A stretch of DNA of 64,000 nucleotides. It comes from JAIBBG01 sp031417525 (GTDB taxonomy: Bacteria; Bacteroidota; Bacteroidia; Flavobacteriales_D; Sanyastnellaceae). The position numbers and the translations under genes were made by a program. This document shows positions 18,121 through 27,456 of the stretch, piece after piece (position 1 is the first letter of the stretch; each line of letters begins with the position of its first letter). Under the pieces are notes generated by a model, which was given only the letters and a program-made list of their open reading frames with translations, was not told the origin of the DNA and did no database searches. Where the stretch lies: assembly GCA_031417525.1 (NCBI GenBank), contig JANOVT010000332.1, forward strand, positions 31,215 to 95,214, read 5' to 3'.

Positions 18121-18408
18121 ATGTCAGTTAATGTAAAACCAATCGCCGGTTCACAGAATCGTGTAGTTGTAGAACCTGCAGTCGCAGAAACAACCACAGC
18201 AAGTGGAATCATCATACCAGATACTGCGAAAGAAAAACCTCAAAGAGGTAAAGTCATTTCAGTAAGTGCGAAAGACGATAAAGGAAATGCTCCGGAAGTT
18301 AAAAGCGGCGACACCATTCTTTATGGCAAATATGCCGGAACTGAAATCACAGTTGAAGGCAAAGAATATCTCATTATGAGAGAGTCGGACATCTTCGCGA
18401 TTATTTAA
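18121..18408 (+). CDS. groES: Co-chaperonin GroES
   Basis: The 95-residue Hsp10 has the family pattern: KPIAGSQNRVVVEP at the N-terminus, the mobile loop AETTTASGIIIPDTAKEKPQ that binds GroEL, GDTILYGKYAGTEI, and the end RESDIFAII. Seven subunits cap the GroEL ring. groEL follows after 138 nt, a gap almost entirely filled by octamer repeats. Confidence 0.97.
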   Translation: MSVNVKPIAGSQNRVVVEPAVAETTTASGIIIPDTAKEKPQRGKVISVSAKDDKGNAPEVKSGDTILYGKYAGTEITVEGKEYLIMRESDIFAII

Positions 18409-18410
18409 TG

Positions 18411-18442
18411 ATTTGAACATTTGATGATTGGGAGATTTGAAA
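18411..18442 (+). repeat. Octamer tandem array, 4 units of ATTTGANN type
   Basis: Four consecutive 8-bp units: ATTTGAAC, ATTTGATG, ATTGGGAG, ATTTGAAA. It forms the left arm of a bipartite repeat that fills the groES-groEL spacer; the right arm (18476-18539) reads as related octamers on the other strand. Confidence 0.75.
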
Positions 18443-18475
18443 ATTACCGGGGATAACCCAACCTGGAGGTTTCAT

Positions 18476-18539
18476 TCAACAAATCAACAAATCAATAACT
18501 CAACAAGTCAACAAGTCAACAAATCAATAACTCAACAAA
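18476..18539 (+). repeat. Octamer tandem array, 8 units of TCAACAAR / TCAATAAC
   Basis: Eight uninterrupted 8-bp units in the order TCAACAAA, TCAACAAA, TCAATAAC, TCAACAAG, TCAACAAG, TCAACAAA, TCAATAAC, TCAACAAA. The last unit ends 7 nt before the groEL ATG, so the array is the translated-gene leader. Its reverse complement (TTTGTTGA) resembles the ATTTGANN units at 18411-18442, so the transcript could fold back imperfectly. Confidence 0.9.
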
Positions 18540-18546
18540 TAAGAAC

Positions 18547-20178
18547 ATGGCAAAAGAAATAACTTTTGACACCACAGCACGTGAAAAGCTGAAAGCCGGT
18601 GTTGATGCAATGGCAAACGCGGTGAAAGTGACATTGGGACCAAAAGGTCGCAATGTGGTCATCGATAAAAAATTCGGTGCTCCACAAATCACGAAAGATG
18701 GAGTTTCAGTTGCAAAAGAAATTGAGCTGAAAGATCCAATCGAAAATATGGGTGCTCAGATGCTCAAAGAAGTGGCAAGCAAAACTGCGGATATCGCAGG
18801 AGACGGAACTACTACAGCAACAGTACTAGCTCAGGCAATCGTAACTTCAGGTTTGAAGAACGTAGCCAGCGGCGCAAATCCGATGGATTTAAAACGTGGA
18901 ATGGATAAAGCAGTAGAAGCAATTGTTGCAGAACTGAAAAAGATTTCTAAAACAGTTGGTAATGACACGGCAAAAATCAAACAAGTGGCATCCATTTCTG
19001 CGAACAACGACGACACTATTGGCAGCCTGATTGCGCTTGCAATGGAGAAAGTCGGAACTGAAGGTGTTATCACAGTTGAAGAAGCAAAAGGAACTGAAAC
19101 AGAAGTAAAAACGGTTGAAGGAATGCAATTCGATCGTGGATATCTATCACCATACTTTGTTACGAATGCAGAGAACATGGAAGTAGAATTGGAGAATGCT
19201 TACATCCTGATTTACGATAAAAAAGTAAGCAGCATGAAAGAACTTCTTCCGGTTCTTGAGAAAGCAGCACAAACCGGTCGTCCATTGTTGATCATCGCAG
19301 AAGATGTGGATGGTGAAGCATTGGCGACATTGGTAGTGAATAAAATCCGTGGCGCACTGAAAGTAGCAGCAGTAAAAGCTCCTGGCTTCGGTGACCGCAG
19401 AAAAGCAATGTTGCAAGACATCGCTATTCTGACTGGTGGACAAGTAATCAGTGAAGAAACTGGTTTGAAACTTGAGAACGCCACACTGGAAGATCTTGGT
19501 CGTGCAGAAAAAATCACGATTGACAAAGACAACACTACTGTTGTAAACGGAGTTGGCAGCAAAGAAGCAATTGCTTCACGCATCTCTGAAATCAAAGCAC
19601 AAATCGACAAAACAACATCAGACTACGATCGTGAGAAATTGCAGGAACGTCTTGCGAAACTCGCAGGTGGTGTAGCAGTTCTTTACATCGGTGCAGCAAC
19701 GGAAGTTGAGATGAAAGAGAAGAAAGACCGTGTAGACGATGCATTGCATGCAACACGTGCAGCAGTGGAAGAAGGAATTGTTCCGGGTGGAGGAGTTGCT
19801 TTGATCCGCGCTTCAAAAGCCCTGGACAAATTGAAAGGACTCAATGAAGACGAACAAACAGGTATTGCCATCATTGCACGTTCAATCGAAGAGCCACTTC
19901 GCCAGATTGTTGCCAATGCAGGTGGTGAAGGCGCAGTGATTGTAAATAAAGTACGTGAAGGCAAAGATGATTTCGGTTACAATGCCCGTACGGAAGTTTA
20001 TGAAAACCTTATCGCTGCAGGTGTTATTGATCCAACGAAAGTGGTGAGAGTAGCACTAGAGAATGCATCCTCTATCGCAGGAATGTTGTTGACCACTGAA
20101 TGTGTTATCAGCGACATCAAAGAAGATGCTCCTTCTATGCCTCCAATGGGTGGCGGCGGAATGGGCGGCATGATGTAA
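18547..20178 (+). CDS. groEL: Chaperonin GroEL
   Basis: The 543-residue Hsp60 is nearly complete in family signatures: VTLGPKGRNVVIDKKFG, the nucleotide loop GDGTTTATVLAQAI, AAVEEGIVPGGGVALIRA, and a C-terminal Gly/Met tail (GGGGMGGMM) that lines the folding chamber. It folds cytosolic proteins in 14-mer double rings with GroES. The codon choice is strongly biased, as expected for a highly expressed gene. A terminator follows 30 nt after the stop. Confidence 0.98.
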   Translation: MAKEITFDTTAREKLKAGVDAMANAVKVTLGPKGRNVVIDKKFGAPQITKDGVSVAKEIELKDPIENMGAQMLKEVASKTADIAGDGTTTATVLAQAIVTSGLKNVASGANPMDLKRGMDKAVEAIVAELKKISKTVGNDTAKIKQVASISANNDDTIGSLIALAMEKVGTEGVITVEEAKGTETEVKTVEGMQFDRGYLSPYFVTNAENMEVELENAYILIYDKKVSSMKELLPVLEKAAQTGRPLLIIAEDVDGEALATLVVNKIRGALKVAAVKAPGFGDRRKAMLQDIAILTGGQVISEETGLKLENATLEDLGRAEKITIDKDNTTVVNGVGSKEAIASRISEIKAQIDKTTSDYDREKLQERLAKLAGGVAVLYIGAATEVEMKEKKDRVDDALHATRAAVEEGIVPGGGVALIRASKALDKLKGLNEDEQTGIAIIARSIEEPLRQIVANAGGEGAVIVNKVREGKDDFGYNARTEVYENLIAAGVIDPTKVVRVALENASSIAGMLLTTECVISDIKEDAPSMPPMGGGGMGGMM

Positions 20179-20208
20179 TCATCAGAACATTTTGAATAGA
20201 AAATAAAA

Positions 20209-20240
20209 AGCCCTCTGAAGAAATTCAGGGGGCTTCTATT
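20209..20240 (+). terminator. Terminator after groEL
   Basis: An 11-bp stem (AGCCCTCTGAA with TTCAGGGGGCT, one mismatch) and a GAAA tetraloop, followed by a short T-rich stretch (TCTATTT). The T run is weak but the GNRA-type loop makes the hairpin stable. Confidence 0.8.
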
Positions 20241-20277
20241 TGCTGACTATTCTTACCCGATACCAATTAACCACCTC

Positions 20278-21144
20278 ATGCAAAGCATTGATCGTTCAGA
20301 GGAATTCAGTAAACATTTCAGAAAGCAATCCAACAGCGTGCTTCAAGAAATAATTGCCCGCCCTCAAGACTATGATAAGCAGGCAATCGTCGCGGCCGAA
20401 GCAGAACTACGTTCCAGAGGTATTGATCCTGCGCAAATCACCATTCTTCCGATTATAAAAAAATCACAGACCAAAGTCAGTTCACAAGAAGTATTCAAAA
20501 ATTATTTTCGTAGAATTATTTATCCATCAGAGAACAGGAACTCTTCTCAGGCACTGGATCAGGCATTTTTAGAATCAGATACAAAATTCAAATCCTGGAA
20601 AACAGTTTCGATTTTATGGCTCATTTATTTTGCACTTGACTTAATCGGTACCGTACAACTTCTCACTACAACACCAATGCGGAGGTTAACTCTAATCATT
20701 GACTTTATTTTAATCATTGGCGCGTTGCTTAGTTGCTTTAAAGTTTGGTCAATGATTGTATTCATTAAGAAACAAAAAATCGGACTATTATTTTTCGCCT
20801 TCAGTCTGTCCCTCACCATAGCCGCCGGATTAATTACTATTGGCAATTTATTCGAGTGGCGTGCTGACCTTTCAGGACTTTCAACTTCATTTATAATCAT
20901 ATTTTTATTCAACGTAGCAATACTTTCTGTTGCCATTCTATCTATGCACAAATTAATCAAGGGTCAATTACCTGGATTGCATGAAACAACCCCGGCTCGT
21001 TTGAAAAAACAAGTGATAGTTGCGACCATAGCGTTTCTGCTTTTCTCTTTCTATTATCACAATGTCAGGTTTTATTTGCACCTTTCATCACCATCACTGG
21101 AACGGTCTACAGACGAAGAAGACCTGGAAAAATATTATCGCTGA
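20278..21144 (+). CDS. Hypothetical membrane protein
   Basis: The 288-residue protein has a charged cytosolic N-terminus of about 100 residues, with LRSRGIDPAQI near residue 40, and then five predicted transmembrane helices (about residues 103-122, 130-152, 162-184, 196-218 and 240-257). I do not recognise a family. Codon use is less biased than groEL. It stands alone between the groEL terminator and a convergent secreted-protein gene. Confidence 0.75.
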   Translation: MQSIDRSEEFSKHFRKQSNSVLQEIIARPQDYDKQAIVAAEAELRSRGIDPAQITILPIIKKSQTKVSSQEVFKNYFRRIIYPSENRNSSQALDQAFLESDTKFKSWKTVSILWLIYFALDLIGTVQLLTTTPMRRLTLIIDFILIIGALLSCFKVWSMIVFIKKQKIGLLFFAFSLSLTIAAGLITIGNLFEWRADLSGLSTSFIIIFLFNVAILSVAILSMHKLIKGQLPGLHETTPARLKKQVIVATIAFLLFSFYYHNVRFYLHLSSPSLERSTDEEDLEKYYR

Positions 21145-21301
21145 TCATAAAATATCGGGGACATCAGATCAAAGTGGCCAGATTAGAAAGTCAGGGGAAC
21201 AAATGCCAAAACTTATTTTCTTAAATCATCGGGCTTTGAAGCGAGGCAGGGAACACAAAACTTCGCTCCAATCCTTTCACATTCCGGAAGGAATGCTCTC
21301 A

Positions 21302-21330
21302 TAAAAAAGCCCCCGTAATATCCGAGGGCT
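21302..21330 (-). terminator. Terminator after the small secreted protein gene
   Basis: On the minus strand AGCCC/GGGCT plus an inner CG/CG (one C-A mismatch between) close a loop of 7, followed by a run of six T. It lies 25 nt past the stop of the gene ending at 21355. On the plus strand no T run follows. Confidence 0.8.
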
Positions 21331-21354
21331 ATCCATCTCATAATGTTTCTGTTT

Positions 21355-21756
21355 CTAATGACACTCCAACGAACTTAATCCCCAGGAATCCGCGAACATA
21401 CTTTCCGGCATCCCTGAACCAGAAGTAATCTGCTTCAGCAACTCTTCCATCCGGATATCTGAATGATTATTATCGTCGAGCACTACATAACCTTTCATAT
21501 CAAAACTCACATCACTTGCAGCGCCTTGTTTATGAGCATGCACATCAATGTTGCTCGCGATTAACATGGCCTGAGAAAATGTGACTTCACCATTGTTATC
21601 GGTCACACCCTGGCCTATAGCAACATCTCCATGTTTGATGGTAACTTCATACTTGCAAACAGGATTTCCATTGTAGGTCATTTTCAATGACACGTCTGTC
21701 TGTGCGAATGCACTTATTGAAACAGAAGCAAAAAAAAGTAGTAGTGTGTTTTTCAT
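21355..21756 (-). CDS. Small secreted protein, Ig/carboxypeptidase-regulatory-like fold
   Basis: I start it at the ATG giving MKNTLLLFFASVSISAFAQ, a clear signal peptide; a longer in-frame start 26 codons upstream would bury that signal. The 133-residue product continues DVSLKMTYNGNPVCKYEVTIKHGD and GVTDNNGEVTF, the layout of small beta-sandwich domains in which a peptide is followed by a turn such as TDNNGEV. Function unknown. There is no sorting domain, so it should stay in the periplasm. Confidence 0.75.
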   Translation of the reverse strand: MKNTLLLFFASVSISAFAQTDVSLKMTYNGNPVCKYEVTIKHGDVAIGQGVTDNNGEVTFSQAMLIASNIDVHAHKQGAASDVSFDMKGYVVLDDNNHSDIRMEELLKQITSGSGMPESMFADSWGLSSLECH

Positions 21757-21902
21757 AAAGTTAAATTTTATTGCGCACGAATAAAAATATCGTGCCGTTA
21801 TGTTTAGACTACAAATATGGCAATTTCCACTCATTATGACTTAGCTCCCTGAAAACCACAAATCAACTTTGTTTACATTGCCGCTGCATAGCACAAAACA
21901 CC

Positions 21903-22997
21903 ATGAATGAACCATCAACGATTGAAGACAGAACAAACAGTCCAGGAGCGAGACCTCTAAAAATTTCATTCTTCAAAGCGCTTATTGTTGTCGTACTCAT
22001 TTCATTCCTGCTCTATTTCGGGAAAGCACTTTTTATTCCATTATCATTTGCCTTACTAATAAGTTGCATCCTGCATCCTTTCAGCAGATGGCTGGAAAAA
22101 AAGGGCATTTCTCCGGTGATTTCAATTGCAATTTCCATGATGTTCATCGTACTACTATTCGCCGGTATGGCCACTTTACTCACGTGGCAAATTCTTCAAT
22201 TCGCGAATGAATGGCCTCTGATTCAGGCCAAATTCACTTCGGCTGCAAACGATTTTTCCGTTTTTCTGACTCAACATCTGAACATCAGCATTGCAGATCA
22301 GGAAAGTTGGTGGGACAATTTTTCCGACAATACCGGAACACAGATGATACCCATACTAAGCACAACTATTGGGTCCATTACTTTGTTTTCAGTCTTTGTC
22401 GTTCTTGTTCCGATCATGTCTGCATTGATTCTTTACTACCGCACAGAACTATTTGAAGCACTGCACAACTTCATCCCAGGCACGCCTGTCTACAAATTAA
22501 AAGATATACTGCACGACACCATATCGACCTACTACAATTTCATAAAAGGAATGCTTGTAGTTTATCTTGTCGTTGGAATTTTGAATAGCGTCGGATTGCT
22601 GATACTTGGCGTTCCCCATGCGTTTCTTTTTGGATTTATTGCCGCGATCCTCACATTCATTCCATACGTCGGGATCATCATCGGTGCAATCTTGCCTATG
22701 GTGGTGGCCTGGATCACTTACAACTCACTCTGGTACCCTGCAGGCGTAATCATCATATTCACCATTGTCCAATACCTCGAAGCGAATCTCATTTTCCCAT
22801 GGGCAGTCAGCAATAAACTTCAGATCAATACACTGGCAACAATCGTGGTGATTTTGGTTGGCGGAATTATCTGGGGAAGTGCCGGGATGATTTTATTTAT
22901 TCCTTATCTAGGCATATTAAAACTTCTGGCCGACAGAACAGAAGGACATCGCGGCATTTCGTTGCTTCTTGGAACTAAAACAAAAAATAAAAAATAG
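21903..22997 (+). CDS. AI-2E family transporter (PerM/UPF0118)
   Basis: The 364-residue inner-membrane protein has seven to eight predicted helices, with the family pattern LFIPLSFALLISCILHPF near residue 45, HDTISTYYNFIKGMLVVYLV near 198, and FIPYVGIIIGAILPMV near 255. The family is named for one member exporting autoinducer-2, but members also act as Na+/H+ antiporters or permeases, so the substrate here is unknown. It is monocistronic and divergent from the small secreted protein gene. Confidence 0.9.
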   Translation: MNEPSTIEDRTNSPGARPLKISFFKALIVVVLISFLLYFGKALFIPLSFALLISCILHPFSRWLEKKGISPVISIAISMMFIVLLFAGMATLLTWQILQFANEWPLIQAKFTSAANDFSVFLTQHLNISIADQESWWDNFSDNTGTQMIPILSTTIGSITLFSVFVVLVPIMSALILYYRTELFEALHNFIPGTPVYKLKDILHDTISTYYNFIKGMLVVYLVVGILNSVGLLILGVPHAFLFGFIAAILTFIPYVGIIIGAILPMVVAWITYNSLWYPAGVIIIFTIVQYLEANLIFPWAVSNKLQINTLATIVVILVGGIIWGSAGMILFIPYLGILKLLADRTEGHRGISLLLGTKTKNKK

Positions 22998-23161
22998 CGC
23001 GTGATCAAACCTCGTCATTCTGATTTTTATCGTTTTCTCCGATTCCGATTATTCACTCTTACGCAGGTTAATCAGAGCTAAATAATCGATACACCGGAAG
23101 ACTGATAACCGTCATGTTTGAGAAAGAAATGCCTGATAAAAGAATCGGCAACGGAAGCCCT

Positions 23162-23671
23162 TCATTTCAAAAAATCAGACAAGCCATCGAGATAAACCTG
23201 TCCCCTCTTCTCTGCAAAGAAATCCAGAATAAGACTGATGAAGGCCTGAATTGTGAGTGCAAATCCGAACCCATACCAGAACACCGACTCCGAAGAATTT
23301 CTGAAAACAAAACATAAAATGGCCCCAATCAGAAATAGAATAATTTCTATGTTTCGAATAATGACAACACTTTTCATCACCGCAATCATGCGGGGAATTT
23401 CTTCGTTTTTTAGCTTTGCCGGATTCATATCGTAGGAATAAACCATCTCAGTTCGTTGAGAATCACTCTTTCGATAAACATTTATACCTACAACAATCTG
23501 AATGATTCCAATAACAATCAACGGAATCAACATTCCTTTCGCTAGAGAATTTTTCAAATACACAAAAACAATTACGGCCATGATAACGGCCAAAGCACCT
23601 ATGATCATGAAGAAGAGGCTTTCACTCTTCTCGGCAAAAAAGTACTTTTCAATATTCGATTTGGAGAACAT
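23162..23671 (-). CDS. Hypothetical four-helix membrane protein
   Basis: A 169-residue protein beginning MFSKSNIEKYFFAEKSESL (an ATG five codons upstream is also in frame). Predicted helices lie at about residues 22-40, 46-64, 108-126 and 132-150. I do not recognise a family. It points towards the AI-2E transporter gene with 164 nt between their ends, where no terminator hairpin is evident. Confidence 0.7.
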   Translation of the reverse strand: MFSKSNIEKYFFAEKSESLFFMIIGALAVIMAVIVFVYLKNSLAKGMLIPLIVIGIIQIVVGINVYRKSDSQRTEMVYSYDMNPAKLKNEEIPRMIAVMKSVVIIRNIEIILFLIGAILCFVFRNSSESVFWYGFGFALTIQAFISLILDFFAEKRGQVYLDGLSDFLK

Positions 23672-23802
23672 TATACGAAAGTACAACGGAACGAAGTATG
23701 ACTAAACAGAGCTAATATCAGATCGATTGAATCGGACAATCTCAACAACATTGTCCTACATAGTAGACTATTTTTTAATATTGCAGATAATAAATTCATA
23801 CC

Positions 23803-24258
23803 ATGACACTTACAGAGCGCATCAACGAAGACATCAAGAGTGCAATGAAATCAGGAGAAAAAGATAAACTGATGGCGTTGCGTGATATCAAAAGTAAACT
23901 CCTTTTGGAGATGACTAAAGGCGGAACAGATGGAGAAGTCGACGATGCACGTGGCATTGCCATTCTCAATAAACTGTACAAACAGCGCATGGAATCCATT
24001 GATATCTATCGCACCCAGGGCCGACAGGATCTGATCGATGAAGAAACAAAACAGGCCGATGTTATTTCAGCGTATCTGCCAGCTCAATTGACCGGTGAAA
24101 AATTAGAAAGTGAAATCCGACAAATAATCGCATCAACCGGTGCCAATGGTCTTGGGGATCTTGGTAAAGTAATGGGTTCGGCAACAAAAGCTTTGGCAGG
24201 CAAGGCCGATGGCAAGGCCATCTCCGAGCTCGTTAAGAAATTACTTTCGGGTAACTGA
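23803..24258 (+). CDS. GatB/YqeY domain-containing protein
   Basis: The 151-residue protein matches the YqeY family over its whole length: MTLTERINEDIKSAMKSGEKD, LRDIKSKLL, EETKQADVISAYLPAQLT and a C-terminal GLGDLGKVMG and ADGKAISELVKKLL. The fold resembles the tRNA-binding tail of GatB, which helps deliver amidated aminoacyl-tRNA. The stand-alone form is widespread but its role is unsettled. A near-consensus TAATATTG at 23776-23783 with a TTG about 22 nt upstream may be its promoter. The next gene follows after 2 nt. Confidence 0.9.
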   Translation: MTLTERINEDIKSAMKSGEKDKLMALRDIKSKLLLEMTKGGTDGEVDDARGIAILNKLYKQRMESIDIYRTQGRQDLIDEETKQADVISAYLPAQLTGEKLESEIRQIIASTGANGLGDLGKVMGSATKALAGKADGKAISELVKKLLSGN

Positions 24259-24260
24259 AA

Positions 24261-24689
24261 ATGAAATCCTCTGCTAAGGCGAAAAAGTTGATTCAAATCG
24301 GCAGACATGTCATTATTGACTTGCCGGAATTGAATTCCTTCAATGTTGAAGCAAAAGTGGATACCGGCGCATTTCGGACAGTAATTCATTGTAATGCATG
24401 GAAGGAAGTAACTATTGATGGAGAAAATTTTTTACAGGCAACATTTGATTTAAACAACGAAGGACCAAAAACAATTCTCTTCAGAGACTATTTCCAAAAA
24501 GAGTTCAAAAGTTCATTTGGTGAACGAGAAAAACGATATTGCGTAAAAACCACGATTAGGATTGGCAAGAAAAAAATCCGGAGTAGTGTATCCATAACAG
24601 ACAGGTCAGACATGCGCTTTCAAGTGCTATTAGGAAGAAAAACACTCCTTCGAAAATTTCTGGTGGATGTCAGTCAAAAGTTCGCGTAA
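24261..24689 (+). CDS. Retropepsin-like protein (ATP-dependent zinc protease family, RimK-associated)
   Basis: The 142-residue protein has the aspartyl-protease triad VDTGA at residues 32-36, a hydrophobic glycine-rich end SITDRSDMRFQVLLGRKTLL, and FLVDVSQ. This is the PF05618-type family, often encoded beside rimK and annotated as an ATP-dependent zinc protease despite the aspartyl-protease fold. It is likely involved in modifying or trimming glutamate-ligated proteins, an inference from that association. Here rimK lies 33 kb away. It is cotranscribed with the YqeY-like gene. Confidence 0.85.
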   Translation: MKSSAKAKKLIQIGRHVIIDLPELNSFNVEAKVDTGAFRTVIHCNAWKEVTIDGENFLQATFDLNNEGPKTILFRDYFQKEFKSSFGEREKRYCVKTTIRIGKKKIRSSVSITDRSDMRFQVLLGRKTLLRKFLVDVSQKFA

Positions 24690-24695
24690 GACACA

Positions 24696-26477
24696 TCATA
24701 TTCGCACACCGATGACAAGAACATCATCAATCTGTTCGATTTCACCTTTCCACATATCAAGTGATCTGGCAAATTCAACTTTCTGTTGTTCCATGGGCAG
24801 GCGATGATGTTGTAATAACATCATTCGGAATTGTTTCCGCATAAACTTTTTGCCTCTTGGCCCACCAAATTGATCGGCAAAACCATCACTGAAAAGGTAG
24901 ATACAATCACCCTTGTGCAATTTCATAGAATGATTAGTGAACTCCCTTTCACCATTGATATATGTTCCAATACTAAAGGGGTCGCTTTCAATTTCGATCA
25001 GTTCATCGTTGCGAATAATGTATGCGGGATTGTGAGCACCGCTGAATTCAAGCTCAAGTGAATCTGAATCGATGCAACATAGTGAAATGTCCATTCCATC
25101 CTTCATGAAATGTTCGCCACTATCAGCCCGCATCGCCTCTGCAGAAAGTCGGTTGGCACTATTTAATACCTGAGAAGGTTTGCTGTAAACTTTAGTCGCT
25201 TGATTAAGCACGTTGTAACCTACCAGACTCATAAATGCACCGGGAACGCCATGGCCAGTACAATCAGCCGCTGCAAAAAGTTTTTTATTCCCTTTGGCAA
25301 CAAACCAATAGAAATCACCACTGACAGTAGCTTTAGGGCGAAAGAAAACAAAAGAATCAGGAAACATATTCTTGATCAGATTGTCGTTTGGCAATATTGT
25401 TTCCTGCAATCTTTGGGCGTAATCAATACTGGATTGCAGGTCCGTATACAATTCCAAAGCACGTTCCCTTTCCGCTTCCACTTCTTCCTTCCTTTTAGTG
25501 AGTTCCAAAGTCTGCAGATTCACTTTTTCCTCCATTTCATGATGATAAGAGGCCAGATCATCACGCATTCGAAGTAAAGCCTTTCCCATTTCATCGTGCT
25601 CAGACAGTGGACTAAAAGGAACATCGAAATTACCTGCTCCCACATTGAGTGCGAACTCCTTTGTCTTATCAAAATTCGCAACAAGTCTATTCACCGCTTG
25701 CGCCATATCCCCAATTTCATCATTGCCTGCTTTTGTGTTGTGGAGTGAATAAATGCCCAGTGATAAATTCGACATTCTTTTCTTCAGCGAATTGACCGGC
25801 CGCACAATCGATCTGGAAGTAAGCACTCCGATAACAATACCAGCAAACAAAACTCCGATCGCAATATTCACGAGCAACATGCGTAGTTTTTCAAACGATC
25901 TGTTCATCATGGAAATTTCAGACGTCATCGTATCTCGTTGCGCTGAATTCATCGCCTGCAGTTTTCTTCTTGAAGTTTCGAGTGCAGTCGGTATTGTACC
26001 GCCTTCAATAAAATAACCATCCGCTGTCATCTGATTAATGGGATCATTGTAGCTATTGAAGTCAGGCAGTGCCTTTCTGATTTGTTCATAAGCGATCAAT
26101 AATTCTCGGATACTAATGAATAACTCTTGTTTGTTCTTCACCTGTTCTTCCGGCCAGAGTAAAGAATAAGCATTGATTTTCTTTAGTTGTTCGGGGATTG
26201 TTTTTTCACATAGACTGATCGCTTCGGTTCGTTCATGATCATCCTCACGACGCTGCACATAAGCCCACTGCTTCATCAATTGCTGCGCATGAATAAGCTG
26301 GTTATCCAGTTCTTCAAGAATTTTTACAGAAGGAGCGTAAACATCATTGATTTTGCGATTGGTTTCCCTGCTCTCAGAAAGAGTATTGTTGGTGAAATAG
26401 AATACAACGGCAACAACGACGATGAAGAGGCCAAAACCTACACCAATTTTTCTAGATATGGAAAAGCGTAATGGCAA
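24696..26477 (-). CDS. HAMP-domain sensor with SpoIIE-type protein phosphatase
   Basis: The 593-residue inner-membrane protein has a transmembrane helix at about residues 12-28, a periplasmic helical sensor of about 170 residues, a second helix near 198-216, a HAMP region (RSIVRPVNSLKKRM), a coiled coil (LELTKRKEEVEAERERALELY), and a C-terminal PP2C/SpoIIE phosphatase with DFYWF, AAADCTGHGVPGAFMS, and FSDGFADQFGG holding metal-binding aspartates. It would dephosphorylate a serine on an anti-anti-sigma-like or other target in response to a periplasmic signal. It is the last gene of the operon with YfiR and two TPR proteins, 10 nt after the previous gene. Confidence 0.93.
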   Translation of the reverse strand: MPLRFSISRKIGVGFGLFIVVVAVVFYFTNNTLSESRETNRKINDVYAPSVKILEELDNQLIHAQQLMKQWAYVQRREDDHERTEAISLCEKTIPEQLKKINAYSLLWPEEQVKNKQELFISIRELLIAYEQIRKALPDFNSYNDPINQMTADGYFIEGGTIPTALETSRRKLQAMNSAQRDTMTSEISMMNRSFEKLRMLLVNIAIGVLFAGIVIGVLTSRSIVRPVNSLKKRMSNLSLGIYSLHNTKAGNDEIGDMAQAVNRLVANFDKTKEFALNVGAGNFDVPFSPLSEHDEMGKALLRMRDDLASYHHEMEEKVNLQTLELTKRKEEVEAERERALELYTDLQSSIDYAQRLQETILPNDNLIKNMFPDSFVFFRPKATVSGDFYWFVAKGNKKLFAAADCTGHGVPGAFMSLVGYNVLNQATKVYSKPSQVLNSANRLSAEAMRADSGEHFMKDGMDISLCCIDSDSLELEFSGAHNPAYIIRNDELIEIESDPFSIGTYINGEREFTNHSMKLHKGDCIYLFSDGFADQFGGPRGKKFMRKQFRMMLLQHHRLPMEQQKVEFARSLDMWKGEIEQIDDVLVIGVRI

Positions 26478-26487
26478 AATTGAACTA

Positions 26488-27402
26488 CTAATGCTTAGTT
26501 TGGTTTTGGAGAATTAATGAATTCAGTTTTTTCTCATACGATAGTGTTTTCAAGCTGTCCTGTTGAAAACGATAGATATTGAGAAGAGCTGTTTTAATCT
26601 CCACACTTTGATCACAGATGGTTTCAGCATTCAACAGGCACGACAAAGCGAGTGTTTGGTTTTGAGAAATTTCATCACGACTCCAACAGGCAGGAGTAAC
26701 ATTGTTAGAATTGAATCCGATACCAAAATAAACCACAGCAAGATTGTATTGTGTTGCACAATCAGTCGGATCAATGAGAATTGCCTCAGAAAGGTGATGA
26801 ATGGCAGACTGTGCAAAATTTGTGTTGCATTCGTCTTCCTTCCATAGCTGAATGTAGCGCTCACCTTTTGCCCGATGAAATGCCATTTGTGATTGCATTA
26901 TATTTTGTGCTAAGTTCAATTCATTCATCAAAACAACATATTTGGAAAAAAGCAGATCGGCCATTTGCAGATCGAAACTATTCTCGTTGTCTATTACCAT
27001 AAGAGCGTCATTAAAATAAGTAGCAGCAAGGTATTTCAGAGCGGCATCATTATTCGAATTTGCAGATTGATCGCTGAGGCCTTTTGCCTTCAGAAAAGAT
27101 TCAACTGCAATTTCACGGTTGTGATCAAGAACACCAGTAGCAGGATTCGTTTTATATGCTTCCTTGTAAATAAACCCCCTGATATACCAGGTATACACTT
27201 CGTTGACTTCATTCTCCTGTTGGATTGCACGCTCAATTTCCAGAATAGCAAGATCATAGTTTTTCTCCTGGCAATATCGAGCGGCAACAACAGAATATTT
27301 CTGATGAGTGGAATCTTGTTGTGCAAAGCAAGGATGAGCATGACCGAAAACGAAGCAAGACATCACGAGCGATACAATGCGCAATTTCAACGAAATTGAC
27401 AT
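26488..27402 (-). CDS. Secreted TPR-like protein, copy 2
   Basis: A 304-residue periplasmic or outer-membrane-facing protein with a signal peptide (cleavage near CFAQ); an ATG 11 codons earlier is possible. Repeats include AARYCQEKNYDLAILEIERAI and TQYNLAVVYFG. It is clearly related to the next gene upstream: both share YCQEK or LCQEK, a WYxxGFIxKExYK segment and a REIAVESFLK/REMAVESFIK segment. That shows a tandem duplication. It sits between its sister and the SpoIIE phosphatase and may serve as a periplasmic partner of that sensor. Confidence 0.85.
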   Translation of the reverse strand: MSISLKLRIVSLVMSCFVFGHAHPCFAQQDSTHQKYSVVAARYCQEKNYDLAILEIERAIQQENEVNEVYTWYIRGFIYKEAYKTNPATGVLDHNREIAVESFLKAKGLSDQSANSNNDAALKYLAATYFNDALMVIDNENSFDLQMADLLFSKYVVLMNELNLAQNIMQSQMAFHRAKGERYIQLWKEDECNTNFAQSAIHHLSEAILIDPTDCATQYNLAVVYFGIGFNSNNVTPACWSRDEISQNQTLALSCLLNAETICDQSVEIKTALLNIYRFQQDSLKTLSYEKKLNSLILQNQTKH

Positions 27403-27456
27403 CCCATGTTTCCATCTATAAACAAAAAAATTCATTACACGTGAACGATCTGAAAT

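Noticed and set aside
18121..18408. CIRCE (HrcA) operator expected upstream of groES
   Set aside because: No TTAGCACTC-N9-GAGTGCTAA-like repeat occurs between the secG terminator and groES.
23676..23683. TACTTTCG promoter-like box upstream of the four-helix membrane protein gene
   Set aside because: It would start transcription inside the start codon and has one mismatch to the consensus.
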